Of a stretch of 18,739 bases of DNA, positions 1 to 7,108 are shown piece after piece. The DNA is from an uncultured Prevotella sp. (GTDB lineage Bacteria; Bacteroidota; Bacteroidia; Bacteroidales; Bacteroidaceae). Location: the NCBI GenBank assembly GCA_900319895.1, contig ONQK01000209.1:1-18739 (forward strand), in the 5' to 3' direction. A program made the position numbers and the translations under genes. Each line of letters starts with the position of its first letter. Positions within the stretch are counted from its first letter, which is position 1. Under the pieces are notes generated by a model. It was not told where the DNA came from. It saw nothing but the letters and a program-made list of their open reading frames with translations, and ran no database searches.

Positions 1-34
1 TGGTCTCAATATGATTTTCGCAGTGCTTGTTCAT
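1..34 (-). CDS. 5' tip of a leftward gene, cut by the window edge
   Basis: A minus-strand ATG at 34-32 opens a frame that stays open to the window edge and reads MNKHCENHIET. It lies about 27 nt downstream of a good Bacteroidota-type promoter at 61-92 on the same strand, which is the main reason to believe it. An earlier ATG near 56 stops after two codons. Only eleven residues are visible, so no family or function can be given. Confidence 0.4.
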   Translation of the reverse strand, partial: MNKHCENHIET

Positions 35-60
35 ACTTTCTTTGGCATTAAAACATGTTG

Positions 61-92
61 CAAAGTTACAGAAAAAACGTTGACTGAGCAAA
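61..92 (-). promoter_or_regulatory. promoter for the left-edge gene
   Basis: On the minus strand a TTTG (92-89) is followed by 20 nt and TAACTTTG (68-61). This matches the Bacteroidota consensus TTTG, 19-21 nt, TAnnTTTG in both boxes and in spacing. It points leftward, toward the frame starting at 34. Confidence 0.6.
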
Positions 93-210
93 AGTTTTCC
101 CTCAATGTTTTCCGAAAGCCTTCATATTCTGTGCAAAAACATGCAAATTGAGCTTTTTCAGGGGTTTTACCCTTAAAATCATCCATCTTACCTATTTTCG
201 AGGGCTAAAA

Positions 211-242
211 CTTGGTGGGATGGCAGATAGTTTGTAATTTTG
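211..242 (+). promoter_or_regulatory. promoter for the DUF308-like membrane protein
   Basis: CTTG (211-214), 20 nt, then TAATTTTG (235-242). The -7 box is a full match to TAnnTTTG and the -33 box matches in three of four bases. The predicted transcript would start near 249, giving a leader of about 30 nt before the ATG at 281. Confidence 0.6.
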
Positions 243-280
243 TAGCGGAAATTTCAGACCATTTTTGATAAAATATAGAT

Positions 281-976
281 ATGAAGATTTTACAAAGTGC
301 TTTTTTTCGTGGAATCATTTCCATCATTATCGGTATTTTGTTGATTCAATACCGCGAAGAGACGATGACTTGGCTGACGGTCAGCATCGGTATTCTGTTT
401 TTCCTGTCAGGTATCATTTCATGTGCCATTTATTATAGCGAGCGACGCCAGGCCGACGGCCTACAGGTTTTTGATGCCAGCGGCGCCCCCCTCGCCCCCC
501 TAAAGCCCACTTTCCCCTTGGTCGGCCTGGGCAGCATTGTCCTGGGCGTGATTTTGGCTGTGATGCCCAACACTTTCCTCAGTGGACTGATGTACATTCT
601 TGCCGCCATGCTGATTTTAGGCGCTGTCGGCCAGTTTGTCGCGCTTGCCAGCATTCGCCGTTTTGTCAGCATCGGTGCTTTTTTTTGGGTGATGCCCTGC
701 CTTATTTTGCTGGTAGCAATCTTTGTCATGGTTAAACCGATGGCAAGTGCAAGCACGCCGCTGCTGATTATCGGCTACGCGATGGCAATCTATGGTGTAA
801 CAGAATGTATCAATGCCCTCAAGGTCAGCAAGGCCAACAAACGACGGGCGGCGGCGGAAAAAGCTGGCGGGCAAGGGCGGATTGAGCCCGAAGCTTCCAC
901 GACCACAGAGGACGAGAAGACTACGCAGGAAGAGGAAAAACAAGAGGAGAAGCCTTGCCAGGAACCCGCTCAATGA
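281..976 (+). CDS. DUF308/HdeD-like six-helix membrane protein
   Basis: This 231-residue inner-membrane protein shows six hydrophobic segments, at roughly residues 7-23, 30-50, 76-96, 100-121, 131-151 and 158-178. That is the layout of the DUF308/HdeD family, whose enterobacterial namesake is linked to acid resistance; no biochemical role is established that can be carried over here. The last 45 or so residues form a highly charged tail, first basic (KANKRR) and then rich in Glu, Thr and Gln, presumably cytoplasmic. The gene is monocistronic: its own promoter lies at 211-242, a strong hairpin terminator at 997-1043, and the next gene converges on it. The family call is by general resemblance and no catalytic motif is visible. 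Confidence 0.75.
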   Translation: MKILQSAFFRGIISIIIGILLIQYREETMTWLTVSIGILFFLSGIISCAIYYSERRQADGLQVFDASGAPLAPLKPTFPLVGLGSIVLGVILAVMPNTFLSGLMYILAAMLILGAVGQFVALASIRRFVSIGAFFWVMPCLILLVAIFVMVKPMASASTPLLIIGYAMAIYGVTECINALKVSKANKRRAAAEKAGGQGRIEPEASTTTEDEKTTQEEEKQEEKPCQEPAQ

Positions 977-996
977 TAAAATTGATAAAATTGCAG

Positions 997-1043
997 ACAA
1001 GAAGCACTCTTTTTTAGATTTAAGAAGAGGGCTTCTTGTTTTT
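997..1043 (+). terminator. rho-independent terminator after the DUF308-like gene
   Basis: The arm ACAAGAAGC (997-1005) pairs perfectly with GCTTCTTGT (1031-1039). After one A/G mismatch, CTCTT (1007-1011) pairs with AAGAG (1025-1029). The loop is 13 nt and a T-run follows (1039-1043). On the minus strand the hairpin lacks a clear T-run, so it mainly ends plus-strand transcription, though it also lies just past the end of udk. Confidence 0.8.
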
Positions 1044-1060
1044 CCCCACTTCACGGGATG

Positions 1061-1684
1061 CTATTTTTCAGGGATAATGGCATCAATGTATTTACAAAGG
1101 ATGGAGATCCCCTTTTCATTCATTCCGCCCTGTGGAATAATCAAATCAGCATAGCGCTTGGTTGGCTCGATGAACTGTTCGTGCATGGGTTTCAGCACCT
1201 CTAAATAACGGTTGACCACTGCCGAGACCGTTCGTCCCCGCTCAATGATGTCGCGCTGGATGTTGCGAATCAGCCGCTCGTCCGAGTCGCAGTCCACATA
1301 GACTTTCAGGTCCATGATGTCACGCAACTTTTTATTGAGCAAGGCCATGATGCCTTCAATGATGATAACAGGCTTCGGCTCTACATGCACCGTTTCCTCC
1401 AGGCGGTTGCAGGCGATGTAAGAATAAGTGGGCTGTTCAATTGCCCGCCCCTCGCGCAGCTCATTGACTTGCTTGTTCAACAATTTCCAGTCGAATGCGT
1501 CGGGATGGTCAAAATTGATGGCGTGGCGCTGCTCTTCCGTCATCTCCGTCGTATCGTTGTAATAAGAATCCAGCGGCACGACTGCGACATAATGCGGGGG
1601 CAATGCCTCCACTATTTTTCTCACGACAGTGGTTTTCCCCGAACCTGTACCTCCTGCAATACCTATGATTGTAATTTTATCCAT
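1061..1684 (-). CDS. udk: uridine kinase
   Basis: A cytoplasmic kinase of pyrimidine salvage that phosphorylates uridine and cytidine to UMP and CMP with a nucleoside triphosphate. The Walker A loop GGTGSGKTT spans residues 11-19, followed by the family segments DSYYND and FDHPDAFDW and a basic C-terminal half with ERGRT. At 207 residues it has the usual length for Udk. It is the last of three minus-strand genes, 15 nt after the glycosylase-like gene, so it probably shares a transcript with that gene and with the secreted EEP nuclease. Co-transcription with a secreted nuclease would fit nucleoside recovery from external nucleic acid, but that link is inference. The enzyme assignment itself is firm. 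Confidence 0.93.
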   Translation of the reverse strand: MDKITIIGIAGGTGSGKTTVVRKIVEALPPHYVAVVPLDSYYNDTTEMTEEQRHAINFDHPDAFDWKLLNKQVNELREGRAIEQPTYSYIACNRLEETVHVEPKPVIIIEGIMALLNKKLRDIMDLKVYVDCDSDERLIRNIQRDIIERGRTVSAVVNRYLEVLKPMHEQFIEPTKRYADLIIPQGGMNEKGISILCKYIDAIIPEK

Positions 1685-1699
1685 ATTTGCCTTGTCATT

Positions 1700-2323
1700 T
1701 CAAATTTCATGATATTCTTCATCCAGCAATCCTGTCTCACGGAACATTTTCTCATAAGACAGCGCTTTTTTCTCCATCTTCATGGGATATGCCCTGCTGC
1801 TGCTGGGCATACGATATAGTCGCAAGGACCGACGGTTGAGCACGAAACCGACCGAGGAGCCGACTTGGGGCTGGCTTATTGCAAATTGCCTGGTCAAAAT
1901 GTCTGTTGCCTTCTGCCCTGTTGTCACAACACTTTGGCACATGGGAATGCTGTTGAGCAAAGCGACGAGGTCGGTCTCCTCCACCACCTCCAGATCCTTG
2001 TCGGAGGCCGTGTTTTTCAGTCTTCTGACAGCCTGGGCGCAGTCAAAAATTCCTATTTTCTTGTCATTTAGGAACTGTTCAATCTCACGTTGCCTGAAAA
2101 TTTTCTGCTGCTCGTCCACGAATCGGCATTTGTCCTCAAAGAACACTGTTCCGAATATCCGCCACATGTCATTGATGAAGTTCGGGTAAAAAAAGTCCAT
2201 GCACCAGCGGCGGCGTGAAGGCGGGAAACTTCCCAGCATCAACAACCGGCAGCCTTCGGGCAGGAAAGGCTGCAGCGGATGCGTTTCTATTGGGCTTGTA
2301 TACGTTTCAACAGGATTTGCCAT
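1700..2323 (-). CDS. uracil-DNA glycosylase superfamily protein
   Basis: Probably a DNA base-excision-repair glycosylase or a relative of unknown substrate. Near the N-terminus LLMLGSFPP matches the superfamily's first active-site motif (usually GxxPG), followed by FFYPN and NDMWRIFG, as in the Mug/HDG-type branch. A later VVTTGQKA segment sits where the second conserved motif is expected. I start at the ATG at 2323 (207 aa), a few residues before the conserved HPLQPFLPEG. A longer frame of 229 aa would need a TTG at 2389, only 6 nt after the upstream stop. The gene lies between the EEP nuclease gene and udk. Substrate (uracil, hypoxanthine or other) cannot be decided from the sequence. Confidence 0.75.
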   Translation of the reverse strand: MANPVETYTSPIETHPLQPFLPEGCRLLMLGSFPPSRRRWCMDFFYPNFINDMWRIFGTVFFEDKCRFVDEQQKIFRQREIEQFLNDKKIGIFDCAQAVRRLKNTASDKDLEVVEETDLVALLNSIPMCQSVVTTGQKATDILTRQFAISQPQVGSSVGFVLNRRSLRLYRMPSSSRAYPMKMEKKALSYEKMFRETGLLDEEYHEI

Positions 2324-2395
2324 GCGTAGATTGATGTGTAGAACAGATTCGGGCGCTGTTGTTGTTTCGGCCGCTGTATTTTGAGGCAAGATTTA

Positions 2396-3448
2396 TTATT
2401 TTGCCTCTTTCACCAAATAGGTTACCACCGGCAAATGGTCGGAATAGCCATCTAGCCACACGCCGCCGGCATGTGTTCGCTTCAAGTTGCCTTTGTACTT
2501 CCCTTCCGTCTGTTTGAGGTAGTCACGTTCAAAGATTTGTGTCTGGAAGAATTTCAGTGTGGAAAAGTCCTTTTTCCCTTTTTGGTTCAACAGGTTCGGT
2601 GTCATCACTATTTGATCGAAAAGGTTCCAGTTGCCATCATAGATCAGCGTTCCTCGCCCCTGCTTGGTCAAAATATTCCACCACGGATTGTACATTTCAC
2701 CCGTCTTCACCTTGTCGATGTCGGGCTTGGCGCCCAGCGCCTCCGCCATACTGGCGTTGTTCGGGTCGTCATTCATGTCGCCCATGACGAAAATCTTGCA
2801 CTTCGGATTCTCTTGTAGCAACGAATCTTTCACCGCCCTCACCTGCTTCCCGGCTAACTCACGGTAATACGACCCCGCGAACCGGCTTGGCCAGTGGCAG
2901 ACCACCACGGCGACGGGCTCATTGGCTAATGTGCCGCTGACCGTCAAAAAGCCGCGCGTCGCCCGCCGTGCATCCTTCTCAAGCTCATAGACATAGGGGA
3001 TTAGCTTCACGTTGTGCACCGAGAAGAGCGACGGGTTGTACAACAACGCACAGTCGACACCGCGCTGGTCGGGACCTTCGATATGGCAAAACTGAAAGTT
3101 CCTGTCCTTCAAGGCGGGCTGGTTGCACAAATCTGTGAGACATTTGGCATTTTCCACCTCACAAACACCGATGAATGCGCATCCCACGCCGGGCAGGCGG
3201 TCTGTACCCATTTCCGCCAATACTCGCGCCATGTTGCGCAACTTGCTGGTGTACTTCAGCTCTGTCCACCGATAAGAGCCTGAGGGCAAAAACTCATGGT
3301 CGTTCTTACCTTCGTCATGGCAAGTGTCAAAAAGATTCTCGAGGTTGTAGAACCCGACTCCATACATGGCGTACCTTTTCTGGGCATGAGCCGACAAAAA
3401 TACAAAGAACGCCAACAAGAACACGATATAATACTGTCGATTTCTCAT
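2396..3448 (-). CDS. secreted endonuclease/exonuclease/phosphatase family protein
   Basis: A metal-dependent phosphodiesterase of the DNase I-like EEP fold. All core motifs are present in order: NLENLF, the metal-binding Glu in VCEVEN, RGVDCALLYN, VVCHWPS with the catalytic-type His, GDMNDDP, and the terminal YSDHLPV. A hydrophobic segment followed by AHAQ at the start is a type I signal peptide, so the protein acts in the periplasm or outside the cell. The frame opens further upstream at 3556, but those extra residues precede the signal peptide and cover the promoter, so I use the ATG at 3448 (350 aa; an ATG at 3451 is equally possible). It heads a minus-strand cluster with the glycosylase-like gene and udk, and is divergent from the receptor operon. 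A nucleic-acid substrate is likely but not proven, since EEP proteins also act on other phosphates. Confidence 0.87.
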   Translation of the reverse strand: MRNRQYYIVFLLAFFVFLSAHAQKRYAMYGVGFYNLENLFDTCHDEGKNDHEFLPSGSYRWTELKYTSKLRNMARVLAEMGTDRLPGVGCAFIGVCEVENAKCLTDLCNQPALKDRNFQFCHIEGPDQRGVDCALLYNPSLFSVHNVKLIPYVYELEKDARRATRGFLTVSGTLANEPVAVVVCHWPSRFAGSYYRELAGKQVRAVKDSLLQENPKCKIFVMGDMNDDPNNASMAEALGAKPDIDKVKTGEMYNPWWNILTKQGRGTLIYDGNWNLFDQIVMTPNLLNQKGKKDFSTLKFFQTQIFERDYLKQTEGKYKGNLKRTHAGGVWLDGYSDHLPVVTYLVKEAK

Positions 3449-3471
3449 CATTTTTTTAAATTTAATTTCTG

Positions 3472-3506
3472 CAAAACTACATTTTTTTTTTGAATATGCG
3501 CCCAAA
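3472..3506 (-). promoter_or_regulatory. probable promoter for the EEP nuclease cluster
   Basis: On the minus strand TAGTTTTG (3479-3472) is a full match to TAnnTTTG. The nearest upstream TTTG (3506-3503) is 23 nt away, longer than the usual 19-21, so the -33 contact is doubtful. The leader to the ATG would be under 20 nt. The promoter is divergent from the receptor promoter at 3601-3632. Confidence 0.45.
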
Positions 3507-3600
3507 TTGTCCGTGTTTTTTAGAAAAATCTTCCCCCCTCCCTTCACCCTTCCCATTAAAAAGGAGTTCGGGAAGAATTAACAAAAATAAAATGAAAAAA

Positions 3601-3632
3601 TTTGTTTCTATCGTCAAATATCACTACCTTTG
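3601..3632 (+). promoter_or_regulatory. promoter for the receptor and OB-lipoprotein operon
   Basis: TTTG (3601-3604), 20 nt, then TACCTTTG (3625-3632): both boxes and the spacing match the Bacteroidota consensus exactly. The transcript would begin near 3639, about 50 nt before the ATG at 3692. This position also argues against any start upstream of 3692. Confidence 0.75.
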
Positions 3633-3691
3633 CAAAATTAGACATAATAAAAAAATATAAAAGTAAAAATTTCAAAAATCATCACATTGTT

Positions 3692-6232
3692 ATGCAAAAA
3701 AAAATAAAGCTATCCCTGATAGCCATTTGTTTTGCTCAATTGGGGTTTGCCCAAGTCTCCGAAAAGGAAGAAGAGAGCAATAAAATAGCAAATGAATCGG
3801 CTTTTACCTTCACGGAAGCGCAACTTGGAGACGACGAAGACATGTCAGCCAACATCACTGTCATCAACTCCAACCACAACGTCTACGCCTCCAAGGTGGG
3901 TTTTCTCTTTTCACCAGTGCGGTTCCGCTATCGGGCTTTCAACCAGAAATACAATGAGGTTTACATCAATGGCAACCCCATGAACGACATGGAAACCGGT
4001 CAATTCCGCTATTCCCTCGTCGGAGGATTGAACCAACAGACGCGCAACGTTGACTTCGCTTTGCCTTTTGAGGCAAACAATTTCGCCATATCAGGCATGG
4101 GAGGCTCCAACAACTACGATTTCAGGCCCGCCAACTTCGCCGCGGGACACCGCGCCAACCTCACGGTAACCAACCGCAACTACACCCTGCGAGGAATGTA
4201 CACCTACAACAGCGGGCTGACCAACAACGGATGGGCTTATTCAGCCAACATCACCTACCGATGGGCAGACCGAGGATACGTTGAAGGGACATTCTACAAC
4301 GCACTGTCCTATTTTTTAGGTGTTCAAAAAATATTCAACCCACAACACTCGCTGGCGCTGACCACCTGGGGCAACCCGACCGAAAGAGCGTCGCAGGGGG
4401 CCGCAACCGACGAGAGCTACTGGCTTGCCAACAACTATCAATACAATCCTTACTGGGGATACCAGAACGGGAAACGCAGAAACTCGCGCATCGTCAACGA
4501 CTTCGCGCCGACGGCGCTACTGACCTGGGACTGGAAAATGGATGAAAAGATGAAACTCACCACCAGCCTAGGAGCGACATACAGCATGTACAAGAGCACC
4601 AAGCTGAACTACAACAACAGCGACAACCCGCAGCCCGACTATTACAAACTGCTGCCCAGCTCTTATTATAATGTATGGAACCACAACGACCCCATCAACA
4701 CGAGCCAGGCTTGGGAAGACTGGAATGCCGCCTACGAATACTTCACTGCCTCCGAGGCAAACCGGCAAATCAACTGGGACAAGTTGTATTGGACCAACAA
4801 ACAAGCCAATCTGCAAGGATTGGACGCAATGTATTTCATCCAAGCCAAGCACAACGATGCCCTCAAAATCAGCCTGGCATCGACCATGACAAAACAAATG
4901 GGCAACAACCAGACCTGGAACGTCGGCATCGTGGCGGCAACGAATAACGGTCATCACTACCAAACCATGGACGACCTGTTGGGAGCCGAAAGTTTCCATA
5001 ATGTCAACTCTTATGCCATGGGAAAATACCCGGCAAGCTCGGACATCATACAATATGACCTGCAAAACCCCAACGCCGTAGTCAACAAAGGCGACATTTT
5101 CGGCTACGACTATAACATCAACGTCAACCGCGGGCTAATTTGGACAAGTTATTTTGGCTCATCCAAGCATTTTCACTACATGATAGCAGGAAAGCTGGGC
5201 AGTACCACCATGTGGCGCAACGGCAACATGCGCAACGGACTCGCCCCCAACAACTCCTACGGCAAAAGCCAAAGTGCCTGGTTCGGCGACGGCGGGGGAA
5301 AAGGTGCCCTGAGCGCCAATTTGGGCGGAGGGCACATCGTAACTGCCGGATTCGGCTATGAATGGAGAGCCCCGCAGGCCTCGACTGCGTTTGCCGCCCC
5401 GGAGGTGAACCAGGATTTCGTCAAGAACCTGAAGCAAGAACATGTTTTAAGCAGCGAAATCGGGTATCAATACCAAACCTCATGGCTGCACGCCAACCTC
5501 AACGCCTATTACAGCTACCTCTCAAACCTCACCGAGTGGCAAAACTTCTATTTTGATGATGTCAACTCGTTCATCTACCATTCGATGACAGGCATCGTAA
5601 AGGAGTACTACGGCATTGAACTAGGACTTGACTTCAAACTCTCTTCCGCGTTCAGGCTAAAAGCCATCGGAAGCATTGCAGACGCCAAATATAAAAACAA
5701 CGCCAACGCACGCTACATGCTCTCGACAGAAGGCGTCTACCACGAAGACCTCGTGATGAACAAAGATATGCGTGAGGCAAGCACGCCGCTTTCCGCATGT
5801 GGCATAATCTTGAGCTACAGCCAAGGCGGGTGGTTCATCGATTTGAATGCCAACTACTATGACCGCATCTACCTGTCCTACTCACCAAGCGCACGCTACA
5901 AGTCGACCCTGGAAATTACGGGAAACATCCATAACGACGGAAGCTACAACGTGCCCAAGCAAGCCCAAGGCAAGGGTGGGCTGATGGTCGACGGGTCTGT
6001 CGGAAGATACATCCGGATGAAAAAAGGCGCACTCTCCATCAACCTGATGGTGACAAACCTTCTCAACAACATCAAGATCTGCACGGGCGGCTACGAACAA
6101 AGCCGAAGCGACTATACCACAAACGACGACGGCACGCTCAAGAAAGAACGCGTCTACAAGTTCCCGATGAACCCCAAGAAATACTATGCCATCGGAACAA
6201 ATGGAATGTTGAACATCTCTTATAAATTTTAA
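3692..6232 (+). CDS. TonB-dependent-receptor-like outer-membrane barrel with short plug
   Basis: An 846-residue outer-membrane protein with a signal peptide cleaved after about residue 20 (LGFA before QVSEK). Unlike a SusC protein it has no N-terminal CarboxypepD-like domain, and only about 100 residues precede the barrel. Part of a plug is recognisable: RFRYRAF at 77-83 and VYINGNPMND at 90-99. The remainder alternates aromatic and polar residues as in beta-strands, is rich in Asn, Tyr and Trp, and ends in YKF, a typical outer-membrane C-terminus. The frame opens at 3602, but I start at 3692 because the signal peptide begins there and the promoter lies at 3601-3632. It leads an operon with two lipoproteins, the first 12 nt downstream. 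No SusD partner is present. The substrate is unknown; the flanking nucleases suggest nucleic-acid fragments. Confidence 0.8.
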   Translation: MQKKIKLSLIAICFAQLGFAQVSEKEEESNKIANESAFTFTEAQLGDDEDMSANITVINSNHNVYASKVGFLFSPVRFRYRAFNQKYNEVYINGNPMNDMETGQFRYSLVGGLNQQTRNVDFALPFEANNFAISGMGGSNNYDFRPANFAAGHRANLTVTNRNYTLRGMYTYNSGLTNNGWAYSANITYRWADRGYVEGTFYNALSYFLGVQKIFNPQHSLALTTWGNPTERASQGAATDESYWLANNYQYNPYWGYQNGKRRNSRIVNDFAPTALLTWDWKMDEKMKLTTSLGATYSMYKSTKLNYNNSDNPQPDYYKLLPSSYYNVWNHNDPINTSQAWEDWNAAYEYFTASEANRQINWDKLYWTNKQANLQGLDAMYFIQAKHNDALKISLASTMTKQMGNNQTWNVGIVAATNNGHHYQTMDDLLGAESFHNVNSYAMGKYPASSDIIQYDLQNPNAVVNKGDIFGYDYNINVNRGLIWTSYFGSSKHFHYMIAGKLGSTTMWRNGNMRNGLAPNNSYGKSQSAWFGDGGGKGALSANLGGGHIVTAGFGYEWRAPQASTAFAAPEVNQDFVKNLKQEHVLSSEIGYQYQTSWLHANLNAYYSYLSNLTEWQNFYFDDVNSFIYHSMTGIVKEYYGIELGLDFKLSSAFRLKAIGSIADAKYKNNANARYMLSTEGVYHEDLVMNKDMREASTPLSACGIILSYSQGGWFIDLNANYYDRIYLSYSPSARYKSTLEITGNIHNDGSYNVPKQAQGKGGLMVDGSVGRYIRMKKGALSINLMVTNLLNNIKICTGGYEQSRSDYTTNDDGTLKKERVYKFPMNPKKYYAIGTNGMLNISYKF

Positions 6233-6244
6233 CAGCATACGAAG

Positions 6245-7069
6245 ATGAAAAAAATGAAATACATCCTTTTAGCATTCGTCAGCATTTCCCTCCTTTCATG
6301 CATGGGAGAAGGTTTCGACGAACCCAACAACGACCAGCCCCCCTTTGGCAACAACGGCCTGAAAGAGACCAACCTGATGACCATCGGCGAGTTGCTCAAA
6401 AAGCACAAAAGCCTTATCAACGATAAAAACGAGCCCATCGCACAATTCAAGGAAGAAGTGCAAATCAAAGGACGCGTGGTCGGCAACGACATAGGCGGAA
6501 ACATCTATCAAACCATCTACATTCAAGACGAGACCGGCGCCATCCCCATCAGTGTGGCAGAAGGCGGGATCAACGGCTACATGCCGCTTGGACAGGAAGT
6601 GCTCGTCGAACTGAAAGACCTCTACATCGGAGCATACAGAAGACAAGGACAAATCGGACAGCCCTACAACGCCTCTATCGGACGCATGAGCAGGACTCTC
6701 TGGAAAAACCATTTCAAATTGATCGGACGTGCGGACCCGACTGCCATTTCCCCCATGATCTACGACAACAACCTCAACATGGACGAAAACTGTGGCAGGC
6801 TCATGACCATTAAAAACGTGACCTTAACAGAAGCAGACGGAAAGGCTGCATACGCCCCGAGCGACGGTTCTGTTGCCGTACAAGGCGGCGGCGTGAGCAG
6901 AAATATCGACGGCAACAAGAAAGTGGTGTTGCGCACCAGTGCGTATGCAAAATTTGCGAATGACGCCATGCTTACTGGCAAGGTGGACATCACAGGCGTG
7001 TTCTCACGCTATAACACCACATGGCAAATCCTCATGCGCACCGCCAACGACATCAAACCTGCCGAATAG
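6245..7069 (+). CDS. DUF5689-like OB-fold lipoprotein
   Basis: A 274-residue lipoprotein with lipobox LLSC and acylated Cys at residue 19, probably on the outer membrane. From about residue 42 to the C-terminus it resembles the DUF5689 family. The stretch VQIKGRVVGNDIGGNIYQT, then IYIQDETGA and GQEVLVELKD, reads as an OB-fold barrel (about 72-130), a fold that often binds nucleic acid or oligosaccharide. DUF5689 modules are commonly seen beside secreted nucleases in Bacteroidota. It starts 12 nt after the barrel gene and lies 39 nt before the next lipoprotein gene, so it is almost certainly co-transcribed and may act as a surface-bound substrate-binding partner of the barrel. Binding specificity is inferred only from the fold and neighbours. 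Confidence 0.75.
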   Translation: MKKMKYILLAFVSISLLSCMGEGFDEPNNDQPPFGNNGLKETNLMTIGELLKKHKSLINDKNEPIAQFKEEVQIKGRVVGNDIGGNIYQTIYIQDETGAIPISVAEGGINGYMPLGQEVLVELKDLYIGAYRRQGQIGQPYNASIGRMSRTLWKNHFKLIGRADPTAISPMIYDNNLNMDENCGRLMTIKNVTLTEADGKAAYAPSDGSVAVQGGGVSRNIDGNKKVVLRTSAYAKFANDAMLTGKVDITGVFSRYNTTWQILMRTANDIKPAE

Positions 7070-7108
7070 ACAAAACATCAATCCGAAAACATTAAAATTT
7101 AGAGCAAT

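Noticed and set aside
617..1054. 145-residue open frame on the minus strand
   Set aside because: Overlaps the DUF308-like gene and its terminator; Leu, Phe and Cys runs reflect the reverse strand of membrane and acidic-tail codons.
2324..2389. TTG-initiated extension of the glycosylase-like protein
   Set aside because: The extra 22 residues show no family similarity and need a rare start codon; kept only as an alternative because the upstream gene ends 6 nt away.
3602..3691. Upstream extension of the receptor-like barrel
   Set aside because: The stretch contains the promoter -7 box and precedes a clear signal peptide at 3692.
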